DNA from: Pseudomonadota bacterium
GTDB taxonomy: Bacteria; Pseudomonadota; Alphaproteobacteria; Rhizobiales; Aestuariivirgaceae
Assembly (NCBI GenBank): GCA_016522385.1
Contig: JAEKFU010000747.1
Coordinates: 1 to 5,811, forward strand
Direction of reading: 5' to 3'
Length of the DNA: 5,811 bases
Part shown: positions 1 through 5,811 of the stretch, one piece after another
How the letters are laid out: each line of letters starts with the position of its first letter
How positions within the stretch are numbered: position 1 is the stretch's first letter
The notes under the pieces: generated by a model
The model's input: only the letters and a program-made list of their open reading frames with translations
Told to the model about the DNA's origin: nothing
The model's database searches: none
Program-made: the position numbers and the translations under genes

Positions 1-711
1 GGTTCGGAGTTCGAGGAAGAATGCGACACCTTGCTGGTGGCCATCGGCCAGCGCACCGTCAACGACTATCTCGATATCGAGCTGGATCTCGACCGCTGGG
101 GCAGCGTTGCCATTGACCAGAGTGGCATGACGTCGCGAGAAGGCATTTTTGCCGCCGGTGACTATGTGCACGGCCCGACGACAGTGATCGAAGCCGTGGG
201 CCACGGACGGCGTATTGCGATCGACATCGACACCTGGCTGATGGGCAAGGAGCGGCGCAAGCTCGTCGTCAAGATCGAGCCGGTCGAGGAGCCTTTGCGC
301 GAGCGCTCGTTCGACTTCATTCCGCGCCAGGAAATGCCTACTGAGGAGGCCGAGACCCGGTGCAAGAGCCTGTGCAACGAGGACGAGAAGGGCATGGAAC
401 TGGACACCGCGTACGAAGAGGCCAAGAGGTGCTACCTGTGCTATCACCGCTACAGCATCGACGTCGACAATTGCATCTACTGCCGCGCGTGCATTGAGGT
501 GGCGCCGCGCGACTGCATCAAGTTGGTCGAGGGCGTCGAGATCAAGGAAGACGGCACCTACGGCGATCTGCAGGAGGCCGATGAGTGGGACCGGGTCGGG
601 GCGATCTGGATTGACAACAACCAGTGCATCCGCTGCGGCGCTTGCTACATGGTATGTCCGACCAAGTGCATTTCGATCACCAAGAACGAGATGTTCTACC
701 ACGATGTCTGA
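1..711 (+). CDS. GltD-like FAD/NAD(P) oxidoreductase with C-terminal 4Fe-4S ferredoxin domain (5' partial)
   Basis: The frame is open from base 1, so only the last 236 residues are present and the true start lies upstream. Numbering here is by the visible fragment. The first part is the end of a glutamate-synthase-small-subunit-like flavoprotein: a TLLVAIGQR segment near residues 10-19, then FAAGDYVHGPTTVIEAVGHG from residue 50, the typical second FAD-contact motif of the GltD/NfnB group. A linker carries EAKRCYLC (residues 140-147), resembling the EAxRCLxC cysteine motif of this group. The tail is ferredoxin-like, with C158, C161, C164, C172 and then C209, C212, C215, C219-P, C223. The protein probably passes electrons between NAD(P)H, FAD and iron-sulfur clusters in the cytosol. 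It ends 18 bases before the next flavoprotein, and kor-type genes follow, so I infer it is an electron-transfer partner of that oxidoreductase. The fourth cysteine of the first ferredoxin motif is alanine (A168). The exact reaction is not determined. Confidence 0.85.
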   Translation, partial: GSEFEEECDTLLVAIGQRTVNDYLDIELDLDRWGSVAIDQSGMTSREGIFAAGDYVHGPTTVIEAVGHGRRIAIDIDTWLMGKERRKLVVKIEPVEEPLRERSFDFIPRQEMPTEEAETRCKSLCNEDEKGMELDTAYEEAKRCYLCYHRYSIDVDNCIYCRACIEVAPRDCIKLVEGVEIKEDGTYGDLQEADEWDRVGAIWIDNNQCIRCGACYMVCPTKCISITKNEMFYHDV

Positions 712-729
712 GGCGAACCGGAAATCGGT

Positions 730-1770
730 GTGAATAGAATGGCAAGAGCCGAACATTACGTGATCATTGGCAATGGCGTTGCCGGCAGCGAGGCGGCGCT
801 GCATTTGCGCCAGCGCGACCAGGAAAGCCGCATCACCATGGTTACCGCGGGCAAGCTGTTGTCGATCAACCGCTACGAGCTGCCCAAGATCTTCAGCTGC
901 TCTGCTGATTGGCGGGACTTCCTGCTGCACCCGCCGGAATTTTACGACAAACACAGAATCAGCGTGCGCCGCAATACCTGGGTAACCCATGTCGACCCGG
1001 CACAAAAAATCCTGATGCTGCGCCATCGCGAACCACTGTCCTACAGCAAGCTGTTAATCGCCAGCGGCGGCGGCCGGTATATTCCCGAAAGCCTCAGCCA
1101 GTTCCGCGATCTGATTCTGAAATTCGGCACCTACGAGCAGGCCAAGACCATCTGCAATGCCCTACCCAGGGGTGGTCACATGGTCATGCTCGGCGGCGAC
1201 ATGATTGGCCTCGATCTGGCCCGCTCGCTAGTCAAAGACGGCTTCAAGGTGACGGTGATCGGCCGGGACTACCTGTTCTGGCCGCATCAACTGGAGCCTG
1301 AGGAGAAGCAGAAATTCGCATCGGTCCTACGGAAAATGGGCATCAATGTCAGAACCGATACCGCCATTACCTCGATCAAGGAAGGCGAGCGTCACAAGCC
1401 GGCCCGGCGCATCGTACTCAACGACAATGAGACTATCGACGCCGACGTCGTCCTGTCGTTTTGCGGCCTGACGCCGTCGCTGGCGTTCATGGCCGGCGCC
1501 GGTGTCGACCTCGAGCGCGGCGTGCTGGTCAATCCGAAACTGCAGTCGACCGACAAGTGTATCTGGGCTGCTGGCGACGTCTGTCAGATCTGGTCACCGG
1601 AGGAGAACCAATACCGCTTTTTCTACGGATGGCGGAACGTGAAGAAGATGGGCAGGATCGCCGCTTTCAACATGACGGGAGGAGATGAATCGATCGGCAC
1701 CTTTCCGGATGAAAAATTGACCACAACGGAAACCGGCGAGATCGAGTCGCCGTTCTGGCAATACGGCTAG
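730..1770 (+). CDS. FAD-dependent NAD(P) oxidoreductase (Pyr_redox_2 family)
   Basis: This complete 346-residue flavoprotein has the two-dinucleotide-domain layout of small FAD/NAD(P) reductases related to ferredoxin or rubredoxin reductases and the NirB N-terminal part. An N-terminal FAD-binding Rossmann motif GNGVAG lies at residues 14-19, a second nucleotide-binding motif LGGDMIGLDLA at 154-164, and the late FAD motif AAGDV at 280-284. There is no CxxxxC redox-active disulfide, so it is not a thioredoxin or lipoamide reductase type. It has no iron-sulfur motif, signal peptide or membrane segment, so it should be a soluble electron-transfer flavoprotein. The GTG start at 730 has GGA at 720-722, seven bases away. 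ATG at 739 (GGTG at 727-730) is an alternative that removes three residues. It sits 18 bases after the iron-sulfur flavoprotein and 17 before the KOR alpha gene. I infer that it oxidises or reduces NAD(P)(H) for the KOR system. The electron partner is unknown. Confidence 0.88.
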   Translation: MNRMARAEHYVIIGNGVAGSEAALHLRQRDQESRITMVTAGKLLSINRYELPKIFSCSADWRDFLLHPPEFYDKHRISVRRNTWVTHVDPAQKILMLRHREPLSYSKLLIASGGGRYIPESLSQFRDLILKFGTYEQAKTICNALPRGGHMVMLGGDMIGLDLARSLVKDGFKVTVIGRDYLFWPHQLEPEEKQKFASVLRKMGINVRTDTAITSIKEGERHKPARRIVLNDNETIDADVVLSFCGLTPSLAFMAGAGVDLERGVLVNPKLQSTDKCIWAAGDVCQIWSPEENQYRFFYGWRNVKKMGRIAAFNMTGGDESIGTFPDEKLTTTETGEIESPFWQYG

Positions 1771-1787
1771 GGCCGGAGACGAGCAAC

Positions 1788-3596
1788 ATGACAAAGATGG
1801 CCAAACCCAGCACTGACATTCAGATCGCGATCTGCGGTTCCGCCGGCGACGGAACCATCGCAGCCGGTGATATTCTGAAACAGGCGATGGCCAAGGCCGG
1901 CTACAATGTGATCGCTTTCGATGTCTATCCGCCGGAGATTAGGGGCTTCGGCAAATGTATTGCGCGGGCGAGGATCACCTCCGAACAGGTCTATTCGCTG
2001 AAGTCGCGCTCAGACTGCCTGGTTTCGCTAAACGACATGCATGCCATCCCGCATGTGCCCGAAGTCTGCTGGTACGGCTCGGTCATCTATGAAGACACGC
2101 CTATGTCCGACATGGCGGAAGGCGCCCACATATCGGCACACCTGAAACCAGCGCATCTGCCCTATGGCGTGGCCTTGCGTGAGATCTCGGAGCGCATCAC
2201 CAGTAGCGCGCGATCGCGCAACATTGTCGCCGTCGGCTATCTCGCCGGGCTCTACGACATGCCTAAAGACGCATTTCATGAGGTGATCAGCGGCAAGTTC
2301 TCCGGCAAGTCGAAGGAGTTGGCGGACTCGGTGCGTAACGCCTTCGATGCGGGATTTCAGGCCGGTGCCGGAACATTCCGCATTCATTTCGACAGGATCG
2401 GCCCCTCGCGCACTAACGGCAAGCGCTCGGACCAGACCATGATGAGTGGCAATGCCGCCATCGTCCGCGGGTGTCTCGATGCCGGCATCGAGGCATTCTT
2501 CGGCTACCCGATCACACCGGCAACGACGATCATGGAGATGCTGGCGCGCGAGTTGCCCAAGCGCGGCGGCCGCCTGCTGCAGACCGAGGACGAGATCTCG
2601 GCGATCGCGGCGACTATCGGTGCCGGTTACGCCGGTGCGCGGGCGGCGACCGCGACCTCGGGCCCCGGACTGGCACTGATGTCGGAGATGATGGGTCTCG
2701 GTGCAATGGCCGAGGTGCCGTCGGTCGCCTTTGTCTCCCAGCGCGGCGGACCGAGCACCGGCATGCCGACCAAGACTGAGCAATCGGACCTCAACCTTGC
2801 CGTGTTCGGAGTGGCCGGCGACGGCCAGCGCATCGTACTCGCACCGACCAATGTCGAAGGCTGCTACAAGTGCGCCGGCCGGGCCTTCGAGATGGCGGAA
2901 AAGTACCAGACGCCGGTCATCGTTCTGCTCGATCTCTATCTTTCAAACCGTTATGAGGCGGTGCGGTTGCCGGCGGAAAATCCGTTTGCCAGGGAGTGCT
3001 CGAAAGCACCGAAGACGCAGCAGGACAAGACCGGATACAAGCGTTTCAAGTTCACCCGCGACGGCATTAGCCCGCGCGCTATACCCGGTGATGCCGGCCA
3101 CATGCACACGGTCACCGGCCTCGAGCACGACGAGCGCGGCCTGCCGAACGATCAGCCGCGCGTGCACCAGGAAATGACTGGCAAGCGCCACAACAAGCTG
3201 CTGCCGGCCCTCAAGCATCCCGGCATCACCATCGCCAAGCGCTTCGGCGACAAGGGCGAGATCGATGTCGGCATTCTTGGCTGGGGATCGACATTCGGCG
3301 AGATCCTCGAGGCGATGATCGAGGCCCGCAAGCAGGGCATTCGCTGCTCGGCCATGAAGGTCGTGATGCTGTCGCCGCTGCCGGTCGAGCCGATTGCCGC
3401 CTTCATGGACGATTGTGCCGAGGTGCTGGTGCCCGAGCTCAATTACGAGGCCCAGTTCGCGGCACTCGTGACCGGGGCCACCGACCGTCCGGTGCACCGG
3501 CTCAACCGGGTAACCGGAACACCGATGAGCGTTGCCGACATCCTCAATGAGGTGCGCCGGCTTGCCGGGCGCAGTGAACTGATTGCCGCCGAATAG
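1788..3596 (+). CDS. korA: 2-oxoacid:acceptor oxidoreductase, fused gamma-alpha subunit (KorA type)
   Basis: This 602-residue subunit belongs to the 2-oxoacid:ferredoxin oxidoreductase family, which uses thiamine diphosphate and CoA to turn a 2-oxoacid into acyl-CoA plus CO2 and low-potential electrons. Residues about 12-200 form the gamma domain, with GSAGDGTIAAGDIL near 17-30 and YPPEIRGFGK at 47-56. Residues about 215-400 are the pyrimidine-binding alpha domain: YPITPATTIME at 240-250, TEDEISAIAA at 266-275, SGPGLALM at 291-298 and PTKTEQSDLNL at 327-337. The stretch HDERGLPNDQPRVHQE (447-462), followed by KR, and the C-terminal transketolase-like domain (about 490-590) complete the usual gamma-alpha fusion. 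The length fits the fused KorA class of about 590-650 residues. The ATG at 1788 has GGAG at 1775-1778, nine bases upstream; an in-frame ATG at 1797 is less well placed. The beta subunit follows immediately. Family assignment is secure, but 2-oxoglutarate as substrate is inferred, mainly from the beta subunit. Confidence 0.93.
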   Translation: MTKMAKPSTDIQIAICGSAGDGTIAAGDILKQAMAKAGYNVIAFDVYPPEIRGFGKCIARARITSEQVYSLKSRSDCLVSLNDMHAIPHVPEVCWYGSVIYEDTPMSDMAEGAHISAHLKPAHLPYGVALREISERITSSARSRNIVAVGYLAGLYDMPKDAFHEVISGKFSGKSKELADSVRNAFDAGFQAGAGTFRIHFDRIGPSRTNGKRSDQTMMSGNAAIVRGCLDAGIEAFFGYPITPATTIMEMLARELPKRGGRLLQTEDEISAIAATIGAGYAGARAATATSGPGLALMSEMMGLGAMAEVPSVAFVSQRGGPSTGMPTKTEQSDLNLAVFGVAGDGQRIVLAPTNVEGCYKCAGRAFEMAEKYQTPVIVLLDLYLSNRYEAVRLPAENPFARECSKAPKTQQDKTGYKRFKFTRDGISPRAIPGDAGHMHTVTGLEHDERGLPNDQPRVHQEMTGKRHNKLLPALKHPGITIAKRFGDKGEIDVGILGWGSTFGEILEAMIEARKQGIRCSAMKVVMLSPLPVEPIAAFMDDCAEVLVPELNYEAQFAALVTGATDRPVHRLNRVTGTPMSVADILNEVRRLAGRSELIAAE

Positions 3597-3605
3597 GATT
3601 GCAAT

Positions 3606-3612
3606 GGGGTGA
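3606..3612 (+). promoter_or_regulatory. Ribosome binding site deciding the KorB start
   Basis: GGGGTGA lies five bases before the ATG at 3618 and supports that codon as the start. A GTG at 3609 in the same frame falls inside this purine-rich element. It would need the weaker AGGA at 3595-3598 overlapping the korA stop codon, so 3618 is preferred. The difference is only three residues. Confidence 0.5.
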
Positions 3613-3617
3613 AAGCC

Positions 3618-4505
3618 ATGATGAACGTCAGCGAACCCGTCTATCTGGAAGACAAGCTGGAGGAGGTCAAGCAAAGCGGCAAGTTGGCTTATCGCTCGCA
3701 CACCCTGCCGACCTGGTGCCCGGGCTGCGGCTATTTCTCGATTGTCGAGGGCGTTTCCAAGGCGATGACAGAGCTCGGACTCGATCAAAAGGACACGGTC
3801 TGCGTGTCCGGCATCGGCTGCGCATCGCGCTTCCCGTTCTTCATGAACACCTATGGATTCCATTCGCTGCACGGCCGCGCGCTACCCGTAGCGACCGGGA
3901 TCAAGGTCGCCAATGACGACCTCACGGTCCTGGTCGTCGGCGGAGACGGCGATGCCTTTGCCATAGGCGGTGGCCACATTCCCCATGCCGCTCGGCGCAA
4001 TGTTGATATCACCTACATCCTGTCCGACAACGGAGTCTACGGCCTCACCAAGGGTCAGACTTCGCCGACCTCGGTACTCGGGTTCAAGACGACCACGACG
4101 CCCTATCTCAACATGGACGAGCCATTAAATCCGCTGATGATGCTTTTATCCTACGGTGCCAGCTGGGTTGCCCAGGCCTATGCCGGCAAGCCACATCACC
4201 TCACCGAGATGATCGAGGCCGCCATCGCCCACCGCGGCTTTTCCTACCTGCATGTACTTTCGCCCTGCGTCACCTTCGACAAGACGTCGCTGACCTACAA
4301 GAATCTAGATATGTCCGTGCGGCATCTGCCGGAAGATCATGATACGTCCGATTTTGCCGCAGCCCTGACAGCGGCCCAGAACACTGACTTGCCGCAGCTC
4401 GGCATCTATTACGCTGTCGAACGCCCTACTCTGGCTGACGGCATGAACCAAATTGCCGCCCGTGCCCAAGACCGCCCGGACGCTCGCAACGCGGTCATTA
4501 AGTGA
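3618..4505 (+). CDS. korB: 2-oxoacid:acceptor oxidoreductase, beta subunit (KorB type, ThDP and 4Fe-4S)
   Basis: This 295-residue catalytic partner of KorA binds thiamine diphosphate and one [4Fe-4S] cluster. TWCPGCGYF (residues 32-40) and GIGCASRF (65-72) open the protein. The ThDP-diphosphate/Mg motif starts at GGDGDAF (108-114) and continues to SDNGVYGLTKGQTSPT (from 136). The expected cluster ligands are C34, C37, C68 and C217 (in LSPCVTF). Their spacing closely matches that recalled for the cluster of two-subunit archaeal 2-oxoacid:ferredoxin oxidoreductases. The stretch FPFFMNTYGFHSLHGRA with GLTKGQ resembles KorB proteins of actinobacterial and proteobacterial 2-oxoglutarate:ferredoxin oxidoreductases more than pyruvate enzymes, so 2-oxoglutarate is the best substrate guess. 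No ferredoxin-type delta domain is present here; the iron-sulfur protein at the head of the operon may take that role. The gene starts 21 bases after the korA stop. GTG at 3609 is a possible alternative start. Confidence 0.93.
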   Translation: MMNVSEPVYLEDKLEEVKQSGKLAYRSHTLPTWCPGCGYFSIVEGVSKAMTELGLDQKDTVCVSGIGCASRFPFFMNTYGFHSLHGRALPVATGIKVANDDLTVLVVGGDGDAFAIGGGHIPHAARRNVDITYILSDNGVYGLTKGQTSPTSVLGFKTTTTPYLNMDEPLNPLMMLLSYGASWVAQAYAGKPHHLTEMIEAAIAHRGFSYLHVLSPCVTFDKTSLTYKNLDMSVRHLPEDHDTSDFAAALTAAQNTDLPQLGIYYAVERPTLADGMNQIAARAQDRPDARNAVIK

Positions 4506-4531
4506 AACTCTCCAGGGTCTGTTGAGTATCA

Positions 4532-4558
4532 GGCACAATTTAGTGTCGAATTGTTGCC
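4532..4558 (+). terminator. Possible hairpin terminator or attenuator after korB
   Basis: GGCACAATT (4532-4540) can pair with AATTG-T-TGCC (4549-4558), giving nine base pairs with a single bulged T at 4554 and an eight-base loop. It lies 26 bases after the korB stop, where an operon end is expected. The stem is A/T-rich in its upper half and is followed by CCTCTTGAGC rather than a clean U-run, so a classical strong intrinsic terminator is not proven. It could instead be a 3' stabilising hairpin or a chance fold. Confidence 0.35.
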
Positions 4559-4562
4559 CCTC

Positions 4563-4592
4563 TTGAGCAATTATCGGTGACTGATCCTTAAT
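4563..4592 (+). promoter_or_regulatory. Weak sigma70-like promoter candidate for the ankyrin gene
   Basis: TTGAGC (4563-4568) and CTTAAT (4587-4592) are separated by 18 bases, and each matches four of six consensus positions. The placement 15 bases before the ATG at 4608 would give a very short leader. The evidence is weak and rests on position in an AT-richer gap and the need for a promoter if the hairpin upstream ends the kor transcript. Confidence 0.2.
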
Positions 4593-4607
4593 GCCTAGAG
4601 CGAGCGG

Positions 4608-5811
4608 ATGACGACACCAGTCGACCAATGGAAGACTGCAGTAGAGCGTGGCGACGCCAACTTCGTTCGCTCACTCTTCGGCGAACACCCGGAATTGTCC
4701 AACCACGTAAACGCCCAGATCTTCGCCTTCGACAGCTCAGCAATCTTCTGCGGCCGCAAGAATCTTGAACTGGTCGATGTTCTGCTCGAACACGGTGCCG
4801 ACATCAACCAGAAGACCGGCTGGGGCGCCGGCGGCTTTGGCATCTTGGAAGGCGTTACGCCCGACGTTGCCCAGCCGTTGATCGAGCGTGGCGCCGTCGT
4901 CGATATCTGGGCTGCAGTCAGCTTGAACAACATGGACAGGACACGCCAACTGCTGGAACAAGACCCGAACCTCATCACCGCCCCCGGCGGTGACGGCAAG
5001 CATCCGCTCCACTATGCCCAGGATGTCCAGATGGTCGACTTCCTGGTAAGCCGTGGCGCCGATGTGAGCGCCCGATGTGTCGATCACGGGTCGACGCCAC
5101 TGCAATACCTACTCCAGAACCGCGATGTCGTGTTTCGGTTGCTCGATCATGGTGCCGAGCCGGACATTTTCATGGCCGCATATTGGGGCAGCGTTGACCA
5201 AGCAGAATGGTGCATCGCCGCAAACCCGGATTGCTGCAATGCCCGTCTGGGCGACGGTGAATGGACCAACAGCGGCAAGGGCGACATCTACAATTGGACC
5301 ATCGAGCATGATGCAACCCCATTCCAAGTCGCCCGAATGCGGGACCATGCGGGCATGGTCGACTTCATGATGCAGCATACCTGGCCAACAACCAGACTTA
5401 CCGATGCCATCTGGCAAGGCGACCGCGCCGCCGTCGATGCCATCTGCGATGAACACGAAAACGTCCTCAACGAGCTGATTTCAAGCGATCCAGCCGCCAT
5501 GACCAGGGCCGTATGGTGGTATCATCCAAACGCCGTCAAGTTGATGCTCGATCTCGGGTTCGATCCCCATCAGGTCGGTGTGCACGACTCTTCGCCGCTC
5601 GACCGTGCGGCCTTCCACGGCTATGCCGATATCGTTGAGCTTCTTCTCCAGCACGACCCAGACCCGCCAATCCACGGAAAAAACGAGTTCGGCGCAACGC
5701 CGCTGGTTGCCTGCTTGTACGGCCTCAACAACGGCTGGACGACCGGCCACCCTCAGGACCATGTCAGGACTGCCAGGCTATTGATCGAGGCCGGATCAAC
5801 CGTCAGCGAGC
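4608..5811 (+). CDS. Divergent ankyrin-repeat protein (3' partial)
   Basis: The frame is open from ATG 4608 to the window end: 401 full codons without a stop, so the C-terminus is missing. The start is well fixed because a TAG at 4596-4598 lies in frame just upstream and the next in-frame ATG is about 100 codons later; GAG at 4598-4600 is a modest ribosome site. Ankyrin-like helical repeats recur: LELVDVLLEHGADIN (53-67), a degenerate unit ending in LIERGAVVDI (91-100), HPLHYA with VDFLVSRGADVSA (132-155), STPLQYLL with VFRLLDHGAEPD (162-186), SPLDRAAFHGYADIVELLLQ (329-348), and ATPLVACLYG with ARLLIEAGSTV (363-399). Between about 210 and 325 the repeats are poorly conserved and tryptophan-rich. 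No signal peptide, transmembrane segment or catalytic domain is visible, so it is probably a cytosolic protein-binding scaffold. Its partner is unknown, and nothing links it to the kor operon except orientation. Confidence 0.85.
   Translation, partial: MTTPVDQWKTAVERGDANFVRSLFGEHPELSNHVNAQIFAFDSSAIFCGRKNLELVDVLLEHGADINQKTGWGAGGFGILEGVTPDVAQPLIERGAVVDIWAAVSLNNMDRTRQLLEQDPNLITAPGGDGKHPLHYAQDVQMVDFLVSRGADVSARCVDHGSTPLQYLLQNRDVVFRLLDHGAEPDIFMAAYWGSVDQAEWCIAANPDCCNARLGDGEWTNSGKGDIYNWTIEHDATPFQVARMRDHAGMVDFMMQHTWPTTRLTDAIWQGDRAAVDAICDEHENVLNELISSDPAAMTRAVWWYHPNAVKLMLDLGFDPHQVGVHDSSPLDRAAFHGYADIVELLLQHDPDPPIHGKNEFGATPLVACLYGLNNGWTTGHPQDHVRTARLLIEAGSTVSE

Larger units (their letters stand above)
4506..4607. 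other. Intergenic gap between the kor operon and the ankyrin gene
   Basis: These 102 bases contain no convincing gene: in the frame of the downstream gene there are stops at 4578-4580 (TGA) and 4596-4598 (TAG). G+C is 49 of 102 by direct count, lower than the flanking coding sequence. The gap holds the imperfect hairpin and the weak promoter-like hexamers listed separately. No tRNA or recognisable small RNA was seen. Confidence 0.8.

Noticed and set aside
2208..2219. Perfect 12-base palindrome GCGCGATCGCGC inside korA
   Set aside because: It is short, encodes ordinary KorA residues, and such GC-rich palindromes occur by chance. No second copy was noticed to suggest a site family.
2291..2310. 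Short direct repeat of CGGCAAGT within korA
   Set aside because: It reflects repeated Gly-Lys codons (SGKFSGKS) in the protein and is too short to be a functional repeat.
2028..2783. Antisense open frame of 251 codons opposite korA
   Set aside because: Its low-complexity Arg/Gly/Ala-rich translation and complete overlap with conserved KorA motifs mark it as a shadow frame.
2943..3872. Long antisense open frame of 309 codons opposite the korA-korB junction
   Set aside because: It lies opposite two well-supported genes and its translation shows no recognisable domain. Long antisense frames are expected in GC-rich coding DNA with strong third-position bias.
4595..5105. Antisense open frames opposite the start of the ankyrin gene
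   Set aside because: The sense frame encodes recognisable ankyrin motifs across the same bases, and the antisense translations show none.

Overview
The window is GC-rich, with all genes on the + strand. Its codon use and protein sequences look proteobacterial, most likely an alphaproteobacterium. That assignment is an impression from the sequence, not a database result.

Positions 1-4505 hold a tight run of four redox genes separated by about 17-21 bases. They read as one operon. In order they are: the C-terminal part of a GltD-like FAD/NAD(P) oxidoreductase with a C-terminal iron-sulfur ferredoxin domain (5' end outside the window); a complete 346-residue FAD/NAD(P)-type flavoprotein; a 602-residue 2-oxoacid:acceptor oxidoreductase alpha subunit with the gamma domain fused at its N-terminus (KorA type); and a thiamine-diphosphate/[4Fe-4S] beta subunit of about 295 residues (KorB type). 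The simplest reading is that KorAB oxidatively decarboxylates a 2-oxoacid (2-oxoglutarate is the best guess) to the acyl-CoA. The electrons would leave through the beta-subunit cluster to the iron-sulfur/flavin proteins encoded just upstream, and possibly on to NAD(P).

Positions 4506-4607 are a 102-base intergenic gap with about 48% G+C by direct count, lower than the neighbouring genes. It contains an imperfect hairpin that may end or attenuate the kor transcript, and a weak promoter-like pair of hexamers.

From 4608 to the end of the window runs a new open reading frame of at least 401 codons. It encodes a cytosolic-looking, divergent ankyrin-repeat protein cut off by the window edge. Nothing in its sequence ties it to the redox operon.

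No RNA genes, mobile elements, CRISPR arrays or attachment sites were seen. The most interesting points are two different flavoproteins beside a two-subunit KOR, and an alanine replacing a canonical cluster cysteine in the first ferredoxin motif of the leading gene.
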